This document shows, piece by piece, positions 33,300 to 45,225 of a stretch of DNA of 64,000 bases. A program made the position numbers and the translations under genes. The DNA lies in NCBI RefSeq assembly GCF_902686445.1, contig NC_062232.1, positions 30,462,954 through 30,526,953 on the forward strand, in the 5' to 3' direction. Position 1 is the stretch's first letter, and each line of letters opens with the position of its first letter. The stretch is from Sciurus carolinensis. Lineage: Eukaryota > Chordata > Mammalia > Rodentia > Sciuridae. The notes under the pieces are model-generated. The model saw only the letters and a list, made by a program, of their open reading frames with translations, made no database searches and was not told where the DNA came from.

Positions 33300-33880
33300 T
33301 GAGTAGGTGGGAAGAGCGATAATAAGGAGAAACAACATATAGGGAGAATATCAAACACGTACATGAGGGACAAGTCCATAGGTCACAGGACTTGGTTAAA
33401 CAGGAAACTTTAAAAAATAGACAAACCTCTGGTCACTTATAATCCACAAAATAAACAGGAACTGATAAGTCAAACCAATCCTGGCCATAGTTCATCATAA
33501 CCCCTGAAAGGAACTATTATTTCAAAAACATGTCAAAGCCATCTTCTGTGACCTGGTCATTATGATCCTCACAAAAAAATTTGCTGAGGGCCATACAAAA
33601 TGACAAACAAATGACAATAAATAACTTGTCAATCAAAGGAAGTACGATAAAACAAGATAAGAACAAAGAAACCCAGACCCCATAAAAACTCTATAACAGC
33701 CACACCATTCTCTTTGGAGATGGTACACTCAGTGCCTATCCTGTGTGTACTTCCACTTTGATTCCTCTAATAAACTTGCTTGCTTTCTGTGCATCTTGCT
33801 TGAAATCCTTCCAGTAAGAATATTAGAACCAATCACTGTAGAACCCCATGGTCACTTCAGCTCCACAGGAGCCCTCTACA
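33300..33880 (+). mobile_element. ERV1-like LTR, plus orientation
   Basis: The right part shows LTR architecture: AACTCTATAACAGCC (possible TATA), a C/T-rich leader, CTCTAATAAACTTGCTTGCT with poly(A) signal 33769-33774, then GTGCATCTTGCTTGAAATCC as in many ERV1 R/U5 regions. The left end is a guess. Confidence 0.6.
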
Positions 33881-34386
33881 ACATTCTTCTGGCATAAAAA
33901 AACCTCTCTAGCACAGAAAATACTGACTAACTATCATTTCTCACACGTGGCCTGAACTTGTATCTTTTTAAAAATTAATTTGTTCATTTATTATTTTATT
34001 CATCACACATTTGTTAAGTTCCTATTTTGTGCCAGAGTGTGGGCTGTGTCTTCAAACTATTCCAATTAAAGATACAATTATCTTGTTTCTTGGCCAGAAA
34101 AAGAAATATAATTTACATTGTATTGGCCTCAGAATGAAATTCATACTATTTTCTTTGCCAGAGAGAATCAGTCTTTGCATATTAATTATTTCAAAAGTTT
34201 TGTTCAAACTTCATTTTTGAGGCAAACCTTTTCTGAGTGAGTATTGAGTAGTAAGGATTAAGATTGTAATTGAATGAAATAGAATTAAGTGGATCAATAC
34301 AACTAGAGTGAATTAAGAGGGATGTTGGAAGCTAAAGTATGAGGCCAGGAAATAAAATTCCAAGTGACTAGGAAAATAGGAATTTG
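33881..34386. other. Intergenic, no gene seen
   Basis: No gene or named repeat recognised. Confidence 0.4.
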
Positions 34387-34498
34387 GGGGTTGGACATGT
34401 AGCTAAGCAGTCGAGTGCTTGCCAAGCTCCTGTATAAGGCCCTGGGTTTAATCCCCAGCACAGGAAAAAAAAAAAAAAAGAGAGAGAGAGAGAGAGAA
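34387..34498 (+). repeat. ID SINE with A and GA tail
   Basis: GGGGTTGGACATGTAGCTAA and GGGTTTAATCCCCAGCAC followed by an A run and a short (AG)n. Confidence 0.88.
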
Positions 34499-34500
34499 AC

Positions 34501-35545
34501 TTCGTCTAGATCTAAAGATTATTGCCTATGACTTTCTTGTTCAATTTACTGAAATACAAATCACTAGCAGAAATCTCCACATAGGGATAGGGACAAAGTG
34601 GCATTTCCAGATTAAAAACAAAGGCAGTATTTCCTAACATTAGTGACCAATAATAATTTTCAAAAAAGGCTTTGGATATTCAAAGTTCAATCTTCCAACA
34701 TTGTCATATGACATTTTATTTTCCATATAGGGAAAGATATAGTTGCAACAGAAATCATACATATCTGTTTTGCAATTAATGAGTGAAATGTAATGAATAA
34801 GCATCATGCATTCTAAGTAAAAAGCTCACTTCCTCTATCAAGGAGATTACATTATTGTATGAGAATCAGCATCCTCAAATTATCTGTCCTATTCCAACCA
34901 GAGAAATGATGATCATGAGATATGGCTATTAGGGAAAGCCTGCTGAGGGTATTTAACATCTCCCAAAGCTATATCTCTGAAAAGTGATCAGTATAGGATG
35001 CCAACAGGTTGCTCAACTGCTCCACACTATATTTCTTCAAATAATAGGGAGTGTGTGGTTGCATCTGTCTTAAAGGTCATTGTTACCATAGACATTGCTT
35101 CTATACAGCAACACATAGTAAAAGCACTTTATAGCTTATAATCTACCAATGATTTTCAATATCAAATTTTCTCTTATACTGTCATTACTTTCCCCTTTAG
35201 TAATGACAGTATATTTAGTAATTACTTTCCCCTTTAGTTTTCATTTTTATTTTTCATTAACATGACATAGTTATTTCTCTATATTCTTGGTTTCTTTGTG
35301 TCGTTTTTCCCTCTTTTGAAATATCACAGATATTTGTATATAATTATGTTCCCAATTAATCATATGCTTTTTTAAGCTTTCCGAATTTGGTCTCCTTTTT
35401 AAGCTTACTCCACAAGTCATTCCAGGCCTGCAGCATTTTTGTTCATCTTCTCTGAATTGCAAATTCATCAGCTTTTGCCCTTAACTTTCACTGTGGAAAC
35501 ATGCAGTTCGTTCTTGTTGAAATATGAAGAAAGCTCTTATTTTAG
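34501..35545. other. Intergenic, no gene seen
   Basis: AT-rich; a local duplication TACTTTCCCCTTTAGT occurs twice near 35187-35240. Confidence 0.4.
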
Positions 35546-35752
35546 AGCTGGGTGTGGTGGTGCATGCTTGCAATCCCAGCAACTCAGGAGACCGAACCTG
35601 GAGTATCACAGCAAGTTCAAGGCCAGACTTAGTGAGACTCTGTCTCAAAATAAAAAAATAAAAAGCGCTGGGAATGTAGCTCAGGGTTAAAGTATTTTTG
35701 AGTTGAATCCTCAGTACCTCCAAAAGAAAGAAAGAAAAAAAAAAAAAAAAAA
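35546..35752 (+). repeat. B1-dID dimeric SINE
   Basis: GAGCTGGGTGTGGTGGTGCA, CAATCCCAGCAACTCAGG, then AGCGCTGGGAATGTAGCTCA and TTGAATCCTCAGTACC with a (GAAA)/A tail. Confidence 0.93.
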
Positions 35753-36539
35753 ACCAAGAATTAAATAACTGAAACTCAGCTTTGAGCTATCATGAGAGGT
35801 AAAAATAATTTCCTACAATAATCCAATATTTGATATAGGGGAAATATCCAAGAATAAATGTCATTCCTGATTTTTCAAAGGGAAAAATATCACATATTCA
35901 TTCACATATATATTTGAAATCTGGTACACATTACTTTCCTTGTATTTGCTTAGATGTTTCATATGTTTCATCAGTAAAAAAAAAAAAATAACATAATATT
36001 CTTATGGCCTTTCTTCTTTCTAGTTTATCTCTTAAGCTCTTTCTACTGATATAGAAAACTCTTCTTTAAAAACAAATACAGCTTTACTGAGCTATAATGT
36101 ACATATTATACAAGTCATTCTTTTAAAGGATACAAATCAGTGGTTCTTCGTGTATTCATAGAGTACACAATCATTGCCATAGCTGATTTTAAAACACTGT
36201 CATCAACCCCAAAAGAAACATCATAACACATTAATAGCCACTGTTCATCTATCCCATTGCCCACTGCTTTAACTGTTGGTAACCACTAATCTATTTTCTC
36301 TCTTGAAATTTGCCTATTCTGGACGTTTATTATTAATGGAATCATAGAATATGTGGTCTTTTTTTTTTACTGAATTCTTTAATTTATCATACTCTTTTCA
36401 ACTTTTATCCATGTCATAGATTATAACAGTACTTCATTTTCTTTTTATTGCCAATTGATTATTCATTATGCAGCTATACCATATTTAATTTATCCATTCA
36501 TCAGCTGATGAATATTTGTGTTGTTTCCAATTTTGTTTT

Positions 36540-36752
36540 GTTTTGCTATTTTACTGGGAGTTGAACCCAGGGGCACTTAACCACTGAGCCACATTCCCGG
36601 CCCTTTTAAATATTTTATTTGGAGAGAGGGTCTCGCTGAGTTGCTTAGGGCCTCACTAAGTTACTAAGGCTGGCTTTGAACTTGAGATCCTCCTGCCCCA
36701 GCCTCCTGAACTGCTGGGATTACAGGCGTGTCCCACTGCACCTGGTGGTTTC
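36540..36752 (-). repeat. B1-dID dimeric SINE
   Basis: Complement of dID (GGGAGTTGAACCCAGGGGCA) then B1 (GGCTGGCTTTGAACTTGAGA to CGTGTCCCACTGCACC). TTTCCAAT flanks both ends. Confidence 0.92.
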
Positions 36753-37023
36753 CAATCTTTTAAATGAATAATGTTGCTATGAACATTTTTATACAAGTTT
36801 TGCATGCAAATGTGTTCATTTCTTTTGGGTATGAATAGAATCGTTGGGTTATAGAAGTATATGTTTAAGCTTTTGAGGAACTACCAGGCTGTTTTTCCAT
36901 AGAGTGCACTATTTTATATTCCCACCAGCTAGTGAAAGAGGGTTCCAATTTTTCCACAATCTCACCAACACCTACAATTATCCTTTTTATAACATTTTAA
37001 AATATTTTTTTAGTTGTCAATGG

Positions 37024-37130
37024 ATCTTTTTTTTTTTTTTTTTTTTTTTTTTTTGCGGTGCTGGGGATTAAACCCAGGGCTTTGGGCTTGCAAGGCAAGT
37101 ACTCTACTGACTGAGCTATCTCCCCAGCCC
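37024..37130 (-). repeat. ID SINE, short type
   Basis: A long T run, then GCGGTGCTGGGGATTAAACC to GAGCTATCTCCCCAGCCCC. AATGGATCT occurs on both sides as target duplication. Confidence 0.94.
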
Positions 37131-37149
37131 CAATGGATCTTTTTTTAGA

Positions 37150-37243
37150 TTTTATTTATTTATATGTGATGCTGAGTATCAAATCCAGGGCCTCACACAT
37201 GCCAGGCAAGTGCTCTACCACTGAGCCACAACCCTAGCCCCTT
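37150..37243 (-). repeat. ID SINE, older neighbouring copy
   Basis: TGATGCTGAGTATCAAATCC to GAGCCACAACCCTAGCCCC; more diverged than the copy inserted about 20 bp to its left. Confidence 0.9.
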
Positions 37244-37557
37244 TTTATAACTATTTTTATGATAGCTATCCTAGCATGTATAAAGTGATATCTCATTGTG
37301 GTTTCAACTTACATGTTCCTAATGTTTAATAATATCAAGATTTTTTCATTGGTCTAATGTCCATTTTCACCTCTTTGTGCAAAGGATATGAATATACATT
37401 TCTCCATTTTTAAATTAGGGGTTTTTCCTTTTTGATCTGTAAGGGTTCTTAGTATAATTAACATATGTTTCTAAATGTTATTAAACTTATTCCCTAAGCA
37501 TATTATTTAAAATGCAAAAAAAACCATTTTTCCAATTTCTTGTTTAAAACAAACAAA

Positions 37558-37738
37558 TAACTGAACACCATGGCTCAAGTCTGTAATCCCAGTGACTCAG
37601 GAGGCTGAGGCAGGAGGATCACAAGTTTGAGACCAGCCTCAGCAAATCAGTGAGGATCTAAGCAACTCAGCAAGACCTTGTCTCAAAATAAAAAATAAAA
37701 AGGGCTGGGATTACAGACATGTGCAACAACACCCAGCT
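37558..37738 (+). repeat. Chimeric B1 SINE (B1 head joined to inverted B1 end)
   Basis: A normal B1 half (GTAATCCCAGTGACTCAGGA, AAGACCTTGTCTCAAAATAA) is followed, where the dID half should begin (AAAGGGCTGGG), by GATTACAGACATGTGCAACA and CACCCAGCT, the complement of a B1 5' end. GCTGGG is shared by both joined sequences. Confidence 0.8.
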
Positions 37739-39687
37739 ATAATTTCTAGTATTTTTAATTTGATATATTAAATTATAAATTTTAAATTTCAATAACCTTA
37801 ATTTTAATGAAAATTGGGAAGTACACAATTGTGAACTGTCTATAACATACTGACATTCTGTAGATTAATCCATTTCATAATTTCTAAAAATATATGCTTC
37901 TTCAATAGTATAATTTCTCATGCTTATTAACAGAACCAAATACCTTTAGCTCCTCTATAATCAGAAACCAAACATGTTCAGCAATTAATGTTTCAGTATT
38001 TTGTCTTATTTAGAACTCAACCAGACATTTAATGAATATATCTCACTTAATTTAACGTAGCATAACTTTAAGGTTTCAAGGCACCAATAACAGTTATTTA
38101 ATGATTCTTAAGTACACATGCTTTATAAAACAATTATTATTGAAAATTTCATTTATAAACTCATCCCACTTACATTAACTCACTTATGTTTATCAATTAT
38201 GCTTGCATTGCTCATGAAAATTTCATTGGGCATTTTAAAAAGCTAGCAATCATCTTAAGTTACTTCTCTTATTGATAAACAAAGCAGGCAGATATCAAAA
38301 ATATCACAGAAACAAAGAAACTAAGAAGTGCAGCATATGGTTCTTTCTTCTTTTTAATTGTCAGGCTTAACACATGTCAAGCAATTCTTTTTTTTGTTTG
38401 TTTGTTTGTTGTTAGAACTGGGGATTGAACTCAGGACCTTAGAACACACAAGACAAGCACTCAACCACGAAGTTACACCCACATCCTCAGCTCTAAGCAA
38501 TTCATTTGTACTATGCCTTTTGCTCTTAGATTGGATTTATAGTTTTATTAATTTTAACCTCTAGTAGAGATAACATAAGCTTATTTACTAGTAAACCTAG
38601 GTAGGATAAAATATACACCTGCACTATACTTAATGACAGTCCTGAAGATATTTATGCTTATATTTTACCAAAGTTTTAAAACTAACTTTATTTAACAAAG
38701 ATTATCATATATCATGTGAACTTTAAAAAGAACATTAGAGTCAGTTTCAGCATTTCTAAGAGTTTTTAAATACTTGATCTACATAAATGGTCATTTGTCT
38801 CTAAGTCAATTTGGCTAGAATTCCTTTAAAGAATTTTAAAAATTAATTTGGTAATACAATCCAGAGGTAGAAAAATATCACAAATGCCTAACAAATATAC
38901 ATACATACACAAACAGTCACAAAGATCTCAGAGCTTTCATTCTAAAATTTTAGCCACTAACCAGGTCAACTAATATAAAATTCACTAGTTTCAAAGAGAA
39001 TAGCTGAATCCAAACTAGGTTTCTGGCAGATGGAACAAGTTAAAATTATCCAGTGAGATAACTAAAACTTTTTAGCTAATATTTATAGAAAAGACTTTTG
39101 AAGATTTTTCATTTTTTTCAGTTTCCATATAGTTCCTTTTTTCTCCTTTCTAATGATAGTCATCTCTCTGAAGTTTCTATTTCAAACAGATGACTGTCAG
39201 ATCCTAGAGAAAGCAGGGTAAGAAATTTGCATCTCAAACATGCAGAGAAAAGATCCACATTTTCTGCAAGAAGGAGTTTTGGGGCATATTTGCCTATTAT
39301 CAGAGGTCAATTTTATGAAAGCTATGAACTAAGTTTTAGGTGACTGACTGAGGAAATTTCTAGTGGCTGTCCTTCAGTCTATTTCCAATTAGACTTTTTC
39401 CATATAGCCTTAGGTATATGACTTTTGGGGGACTTTGAAATGCTTGAAAACAGAGGGCCTGAAGTTCAAGTGACTAAGGGGTTGGAGTGGGAAGGTAAGT
39501 CTGACAAAGGTAGACAGAGGTCTGGAGAAAGTAGACGTTTGAAGGAGGACATATCAAGGATTCAAGGTAACTGAATGGGAGATCAAAGGTGGCAAAAAGA
39601 GGAAAGAGAAACAGAAGCATATGGAAAGAAGAGATCTCATAGGAACTGAATTGTGCTGGTCTTATGCTCCATTAAAAAGGTTAATTA
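37739..39687. other. AT-rich intergenic, possibly old ERV interior; one ID SINE
   Basis: No genes. Composition and some phrases recall the non-coding interior of the provirus at 44.7-45.2 and 52.0-52.4 kb, but I could not establish an alignment. A degraded minus-strand ID SINE sits at 38386-38492. Confidence 0.35.
38386..38492 (-). repeat. ID SINE, diverged
   Basis: (GTTT)n tail, GAACTGGGGATTGAACTCAG to a degraded CCACGAAGTTACACCCACAT. Confidence 0.85.
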
Positions 39688-39909
39688 AAACCAAGCACGC
39701 TGGCACATGCCTGTAATCTCAGCGGCTCCACAGGCTGAGGCAGGAGGACAGGAGTTCAAAGTCAGTCTCAGCAACTTAGCAAAACTCAAAACTCAAAAAA
39801 AAAAAGAAAAGAAAAGAAAGAATAAAATAACGGCTGGGAATATGGCTCAGTGGTTAAGCCCTCCTTCTGGGTTCATTCCCGGTCCTCCCTATACTTCCCC
39901 CCAAAAAAA
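39688..39909 (+). repeat. B1-dID dimeric SINE
   Basis: ACCAAGCACGCTGGCACATG and GCCTGTAATCTCAGC, an A-rich linker, then GGCTGGGAATATGGCTCAGT and GGGTTCATTCCCGGT. Confidence 0.92.
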
Positions 39910-41234
39910 AGTCGAAGTTTCAACAAGAAGGAGATGGAAAGAGCTGGTGTAGCATACAATCATCAGGTGTTCAAGAGGAGGGTTCCCTCAAATGAGAAGT
40001 TTCTACAGGAGAACCATGACACAACAGAAAGAACAGAAAAGACTTCAAAATCATACAGTAAGAATATCTGACTATAAAGCTCTTTTAAAAAATTCTTTCA
40101 GAGTTACTGAGGACAAAATTGACCAATTTATACTGTGTGCATATACAAATATGTAGCAACAAACTTCACCATTATGTATAATCTACTAATAAAAAAAAAG
40201 AAGAAATTCTTTCAAATATTTAATTATTTGGTTTCAACCAGGACAAATTATAAATATTATTCCTGGCAGTATGGAACCCTTTTTTCCTTTTCCTTCTTTT
40301 AAACCAAAAGTCCTTATTGAATGATTCATATCCAAAACCAATAAGTTTTTTATGATTCAACCATGGATGTAAGAGGTAACCTCAAAAAAGGGCACACAAA
40401 AATATATCCTTCACAAGATCCAGAACCACACTCAAAGACAGCTGAAAGAAAGAAGACACAGATGTCCTCTCTCCCTGTAGAGCTGGCAACAGTCAGAATA
40501 TTATCAGTGAAGTTGACTGCATGCCTGCCTGAAACTGACAGTTTGCACCCTGACAGGCAGAAAACCATGCTAAGCCCTCAAGACACAAAATGAGACAAAC
40601 AGGAAGGTAATAGCTGTCACTGGAAAAGAAAGATCAATATTAATTGGGTATTCTAAAACCAAATTTATATCAAGTCACAATCCAAGCAAACATTTTTTTC
40701 CAGCTAATTTGAATTTGGAAAGAAAGGGACAGGAGAAATTTTTTCCTTCTTCTTTCAATAGGACTGATTGTTATAAACAGAATCAGGAGGTTTGACTTTG
40801 GTAAGACTTCTTACCTTTCCCTGGCTTATGCTGGTTGTCCCAGACTCTCATTTGCAGGCTCCAGAGCAAGTGGGGTATCTTAGTTGTCACACTGAGTTGC
40901 TAGAAACCACAGGGGAGAAAACATAATATATTTTCCTTACTGATGGCACAAGGTTCATGCTGAGGCTCCCACTACAAATGACAGGTTAAAAACAGAAAAT
41001 TATACAAATTTATTTAACGTAAGTTTTTGTTTTTTGTTTTTGTGACATGGAGGCCTGGACAAAGCAGGGTGTGATCTAGTGGTAATAAACTTGGAGGAAC
41101 TTAGCAAGGCCCGTTTGTTCAGATTCTTCTCTGTTCCTGTGTCTCAGAGATAAGGAGGTTCATTTCCCCTGGCTATAGGGAGGACACCTCTCATGTGAGG
41201 ATCTTTTTTTCTTTTCTTTTCTTTTATTTTTTAA
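39910..41234. other. Intergenic, no gene seen
   Basis: Small frames only. The part at about 40900-41190 has the look of old LTR or retroelement sequence, without a confident family. Confidence 0.35.
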
Positions 41235-41690
41235 GCATATTAAGCAGATTTTATTTAAAAGTAGTAATAATACAGACTTCTCCTGGGAGGGAGAAGGGGC
41301 CATGGCTAATGTTCTAGAATCCCAAGAAGTGAGTGCATCCTACATCTTTTATAGGTTAAGGTCTCTTTTGTTCTCCAGTTCTCTGCCCCCTTATCTCACC
41401 TTCCTGCCTATGTGACTAGGCCTGGTTTTGCAGATGAGATGCATAAAGTGAGAAGTGAATGGGAAGGGGGAGTGCCAAAGTGATTCAGCCAGGCAAGAGC
41501 CCAGGGGGCATTAATTAGCAACTCCTTGCCTGCAGTCCTTGATAAGGGCAGGAAAATTTGGTAATCAGTGGGCTCCGGAGATCCTTGACATTCCATTCTC
41601 CCAGGGGCCGTCTCCAACTTCCAGAGGCAGATGGCTTTCATGACCTCCATTTCTTCAATTTGATCTGATCCCCTATTTCCACGCTAACTG
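41235..41690 (-). mobile_element. LTR, family A copy 2
   Basis: Matches 6040-6420 in block order: CAGACTTCTCC, TCTTTTATAGG, CCTATGTGACTAGGCC, AAAGTGAGAAG, GGGGGAG. To its right, ATTCCCCTCTTTTGTTTA (41711-41728) could be a minus-strand polypurine tract, so up to 42200 may be ERV interior attached to a 3' LTR. Confidence 0.6.
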
Positions 41691-42200
41691 CCTGTCCCCA
41701 ATTCTGACTTTATTCCCCTCTTTTGTTTAGGAATTCATTACTCCTGTAAGGAAAGGGGACAATGACCTCTCTGACTGCCTCGCACTGGAAGAGGGGGTAG
41801 CATGGGGCATTTTGGAGTTCCCTTTTAAAAATTGGGTCAATCAAGGGGTCCAAGGTAGAAGTCTGGTCGGGGAAGAGCAGGTTGTAAAGTCATCTGGGTG
41901 ACAGGGTGTGGTCCTCTAGCAAATAGAAGACATTAGCAACTCACGCTGCTGAAATTACACACCAAGGTTATCTCGGCAGTGGAGAACCAGGTGGGCAGTG
42001 GTCAGAGGGAACAGCACCACCTGGGTTAGCGGTGAGCCAGACTGGAGAGGGCCAGTGTGCCAGGCTTGCCGCTAGCCCAAGAGCATCCTTTTGGGACCTC
42101 TATCTCGTGACCTCTTCTCTTAAAATCAATGGCGAGTGCTGCCTGGAGTGAGTGGGTAAAGGATAGCGGTTTGTTGTTCTCCATGTCCCTGCCAGGATCC
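41691..42200 (-). mobile_element. Possible ERV interior next to the LTR at 41235
   Basis: GC-richer sequence right of a polypurine-tract-like stretch. No frame or domain is recognisable. It is cut at 42201 by the target duplication of the provirus. Confidence 0.35.
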
Positions 42201-42205
42201 AGCAT

Positions 42206-42540
42206 TGAAAGCACCCAGAAACCACTCCAGATGTGGGAACTCACGCAAGAGATTTTATTAAACAGACAGGTAGAGTATCTGCCCACAGGGTGAGAAAGAG
42301 AGAGAGAGAGAGTGTGTGTAAGAGTGAGGAGGAGAGAGAGACAAAGAATGGCAGTGGAACTATTCTTAAGTAGTAGAATTTCATGGGCTAATAACAATGG
42401 ACCAATGACTGACTAGGATATTCACAGGCTGACAATCTGTACCAATGATTTGACTAGGAAGTTCACGGACTAGCAAACCAGGTTGTAAGATGCTGTGAGG
42501 GAGCGAAAATAGCAGCAAAATAGCAGATCTGATGCCAATA
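42206..42540 (-). repeat. 3' LTR of the provirus
   Basis: On the plus strand it runs from TGAAAGCACCCAGAAACCAC to GCAGATCTGATGCCAATA. AGAGATTTTATTAAACAG holds the minus-strand poly(A) signal. A short GA repeat (about 42295-42312) lies inside. The element's own 5' end reads TATTGG, a departure from the usual TG. Confidence 0.85.
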
Positions 42541-42560
42541 TTTCTCCCTTTTTGTTTTTA
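42541..42560 (-). promoter_or_regulatory. Polypurine tract of the provirus
   Basis: TTTCTCCCTTTTTGTTTTTA on the plus strand is purine-rich on the minus strand and directly abuts the inner end of the 3' LTR, where plus-strand DNA synthesis is primed. Confidence 0.75.
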
Positions 42561-42637
42561 TAGATTCCGGGGATTGGATGATGTTCTTTCTTCTGTAGCT
42601 TCTTCCAGTTGGTTAGGAGTGAAAAGTCTCATTCCTG

Positions 42638-42670
<33 letters not shown>

Positions 42671-42749
42671 TTATGGAGGGCTTTAGGTGGGAGCAGAGAT
42701 TTTGGAGCCTGTGGTGTCAATAGTGAATTGCAGGTCTCAGCTTTGGGTG

Positions 42750-42947
42750 TCAGGGGCTGGTAGTCTTGAAGGAGAAGCCATTGAATGACCTATTGGTTGG
42801 TGAACTTGTGTGTGTCTGCCAGCTCCAGAACTTGTGCATCTGATCTTGTAGGAACTTCTGTAGGCAATTTAGCAGGCATGGTCTGTAGATCTTAAAACAA
42901 CCAAAAATTTCTGACTCTGGCAGTTTCTCTTGATAGTTATCAGGCAC
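42750..42947 (-). pseudogene. Possible envelope transmembrane remnant
   Basis: A 65-residue minus-strand frame ends about 200 bp from the polypurine tract, where envelope C-termini lie. It contains PCLLNCLQKFLQ, similar to the membrane-proximal tail of gammaretroviral-type envelopes. The rest is not alignable by eye and the gene is clearly broken. Confidence 0.4.
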
Positions 42948-42999
42948 TTCTGCCTAAGAATCTATTTTGTAGCCTCCAATCTTACTTATTCTTGGGGTT

Positions 43000-44400
43000 A
43001 ACACAAGTGTAGGTCTTAGGTTCCAATAAAGGAACTATTGTCTTTCCTTTTAAACCCAGTTATGACTGTATTTTGGTTAGAACTGTTTTTGCTAGGTGTT
43101 CAAGACCAAGCTGATCAAATTGACCTTGTTTCTAACTGCTGTTAAGGATCAGCTGAATTCCCACAGGGATTACTCATGGAGAACTTGAGCATAGCTTCTT
43201 AGCTCCTTTAGTGCCATTTGCTAGGTAGGGTCTCCTTGATGAGGTAGCTTCCTTTGGAAACTTCAGTGATGTCTCCCTTTTTCAATGACCCTCCTCTTTG
43301 CAGCAGTTGCACTGATGGGCTTCTCATCCTCTAGTGGTCTCATCAATCTCCCTTATCAGGAAGTCATGTGGCCCAGAGTTGCAAAACTCCTTAGAGAAGC
43401 TCTCCCATTCTCTGGGTTCAGGCTAACTCAGAGGGCAGGAGCCAAATACTGGTTTTCTTGGCCCTTTTGTGTTAATCTTGATCTTAAACTTGATCTTAAA
43501 CATCCAGCAAGCCAGTCTCACCAGTCATAAAGTAAGAGGACTGGGATTTAACTCTAATGTTTATGACTTTACAGTCATTTACCCCCTTTTATTTAATTGG
43601 AGTCTATATTATCTGTCCATTACGTGATGGCTTATTATCTCAAATTAATTTAGGTTGTTTGTTCTTGAAGTAGTACTTTTGCAAAACATTAATCAGGCAA
43701 CAGTTATAGAGTTTACAAGGAAGATAAAAAATGGAATTAACAAAAATAAAACATTTAGTTTGTGTAATACCTATCTTGAATTTTGGCTGAGCTACACGTT
43801 ATATCCTCTGTTTGAGATCACAGTAATTTTACAACAACAACAAAAACAATCTTTTAAATATAACTTTAAACAAGCTAAAGTCTGGGTTATTTTGGAGCCA
43901 TTCTGACATGCAGCAGTGTGGGAGGCAGAGCCTTATTTCAGGTAAGGTGAGGCTCTTTACAAATATTAGGTAAAGTGTTCTAAGAGATCCTGTTATCAAA
44001 CATTAAATAATATAAAAAAATCCCCGATACTATTCTTATTGACACAAAGAGGGGCTAGAGTCAAGAGAAGGTTTGAACATAGGGACTGACTTATATTGGG
44101 GTCAGACTGTGTTGCAATAGAAAATGAGCCTGCGAGTTTTAAGATCTGGAGTCAAATGGAGAGACTGAATGTTTTTGAGGAGACAGCCAAGGGGTTGGGG
44201 GCCACAGAGAAATTTAGATTGGGCAGAGTCTATGGCTAAGAGTTCTCAAGAGCCCAGAGAAGGGAAAAAGAAGAGGAAGGGGTGTCCCCACAACCTCTCT
44301 GATTTCTCACGTAGGAGCAGATCATCAGTTAGGGTCATCACCATCCCTGACAGTTCTGCAGCCAAAGCCAAGGCAGACCCTGACCCAGTGCTGGAGTTTG

Positions 44401-44450
<50 letters not shown>

Positions 44451-45211
44451 TCAGGGCCACCATAGAAGAGCTCTGTGGACTCACTGCCAGTAGAGGGAAG
44501 GCTATCCAGAGTCAAATTCTGTGGTGGACAAGGAGGTCGGCAACAGCAAGAGGCAGAAACACCCCATGGTGGATATTGGCCAGGGAGGAGGGGACATGGT
44601 CAAGGCAGCTTGGATCCCCATGAGGGGAGAGCCAGCAGGTAATAACCATGGATCCCAACCCAGGTTTCATCACAGAAAGAATTTCCTACCCAGAAACATT
44701 TTCTTCTCTCTTCTACTAAATATATTTTTGTACCTAGATGTTGACCCCTTTTTGTTCACATTCTGAAACAACTCTTATGAAATTTCTGAATTTAGATAAA
44801 TTACTCCATTTTAATAAGATGAAATATTTTGTTACATACAGTACTCTATTTGAAACACAGTTGAAATTTTTGGATCTCTTTGTATATAGAATTATACCTG
44901 CTAGGACTTAAGTCTTAGTAACTTTGTTTTTAGTGATGACACAATGCAATATTAAACCCCTTTTAATTACCAATCAATGAAAACACCAATAATGTTTAAG
45001 TATGTTACTCCATGGAATTTAAGGAGTTAAGAGTACTCAATGTTATTTAACAGTTAGCATTTTAACTTTGTAAATTAATCAGATGTCTCTAACAAACACA
45101 TTTGAGTAATCCCATACATGTCAAATCTACTGATTTTACTGTAAAAACCAAGATATCAGACAAATGCACTGTAGAGTATCTGCCATCTCTTTCCTGTGGG
45201 AGAAAAGTCCT
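43000..45211 (-). mobile_element. Provirus interior, left of the nested L1
   Basis: Non-coding in both strands apart from short frames. It includes a GA microsatellite at 44403-44450. The last about 500 bp is AT-rich. Confidence 0.6.
44403..44450. repeat. (GA)n microsatellite
   Basis: About 24 GA units, giving spurious Arg-Glu or Ser-Leu frames. Confidence 0.95.
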
Positions 45212-45225
45212 AGAAACAATTGATA

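Larger units (their letters stand above)
36060..37480 (-). mobile_element. Ancient L1 (L1M-type) with nested SINEs
   Basis: TACAGCTTTACTGAGCTATA (3' UTR) through TTATCCATTCATCAGCTGAT, TTTTGGGTATGAATAG, ATATTCCCACCAGC and GTGATATCTCATTGTGGTTT is the complement of ancient L1 ORF2 3' end plus 3' UTR. Three SINEs (36540, 37024, 37150) landed in it. No frame survives. Confidence 0.82.
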
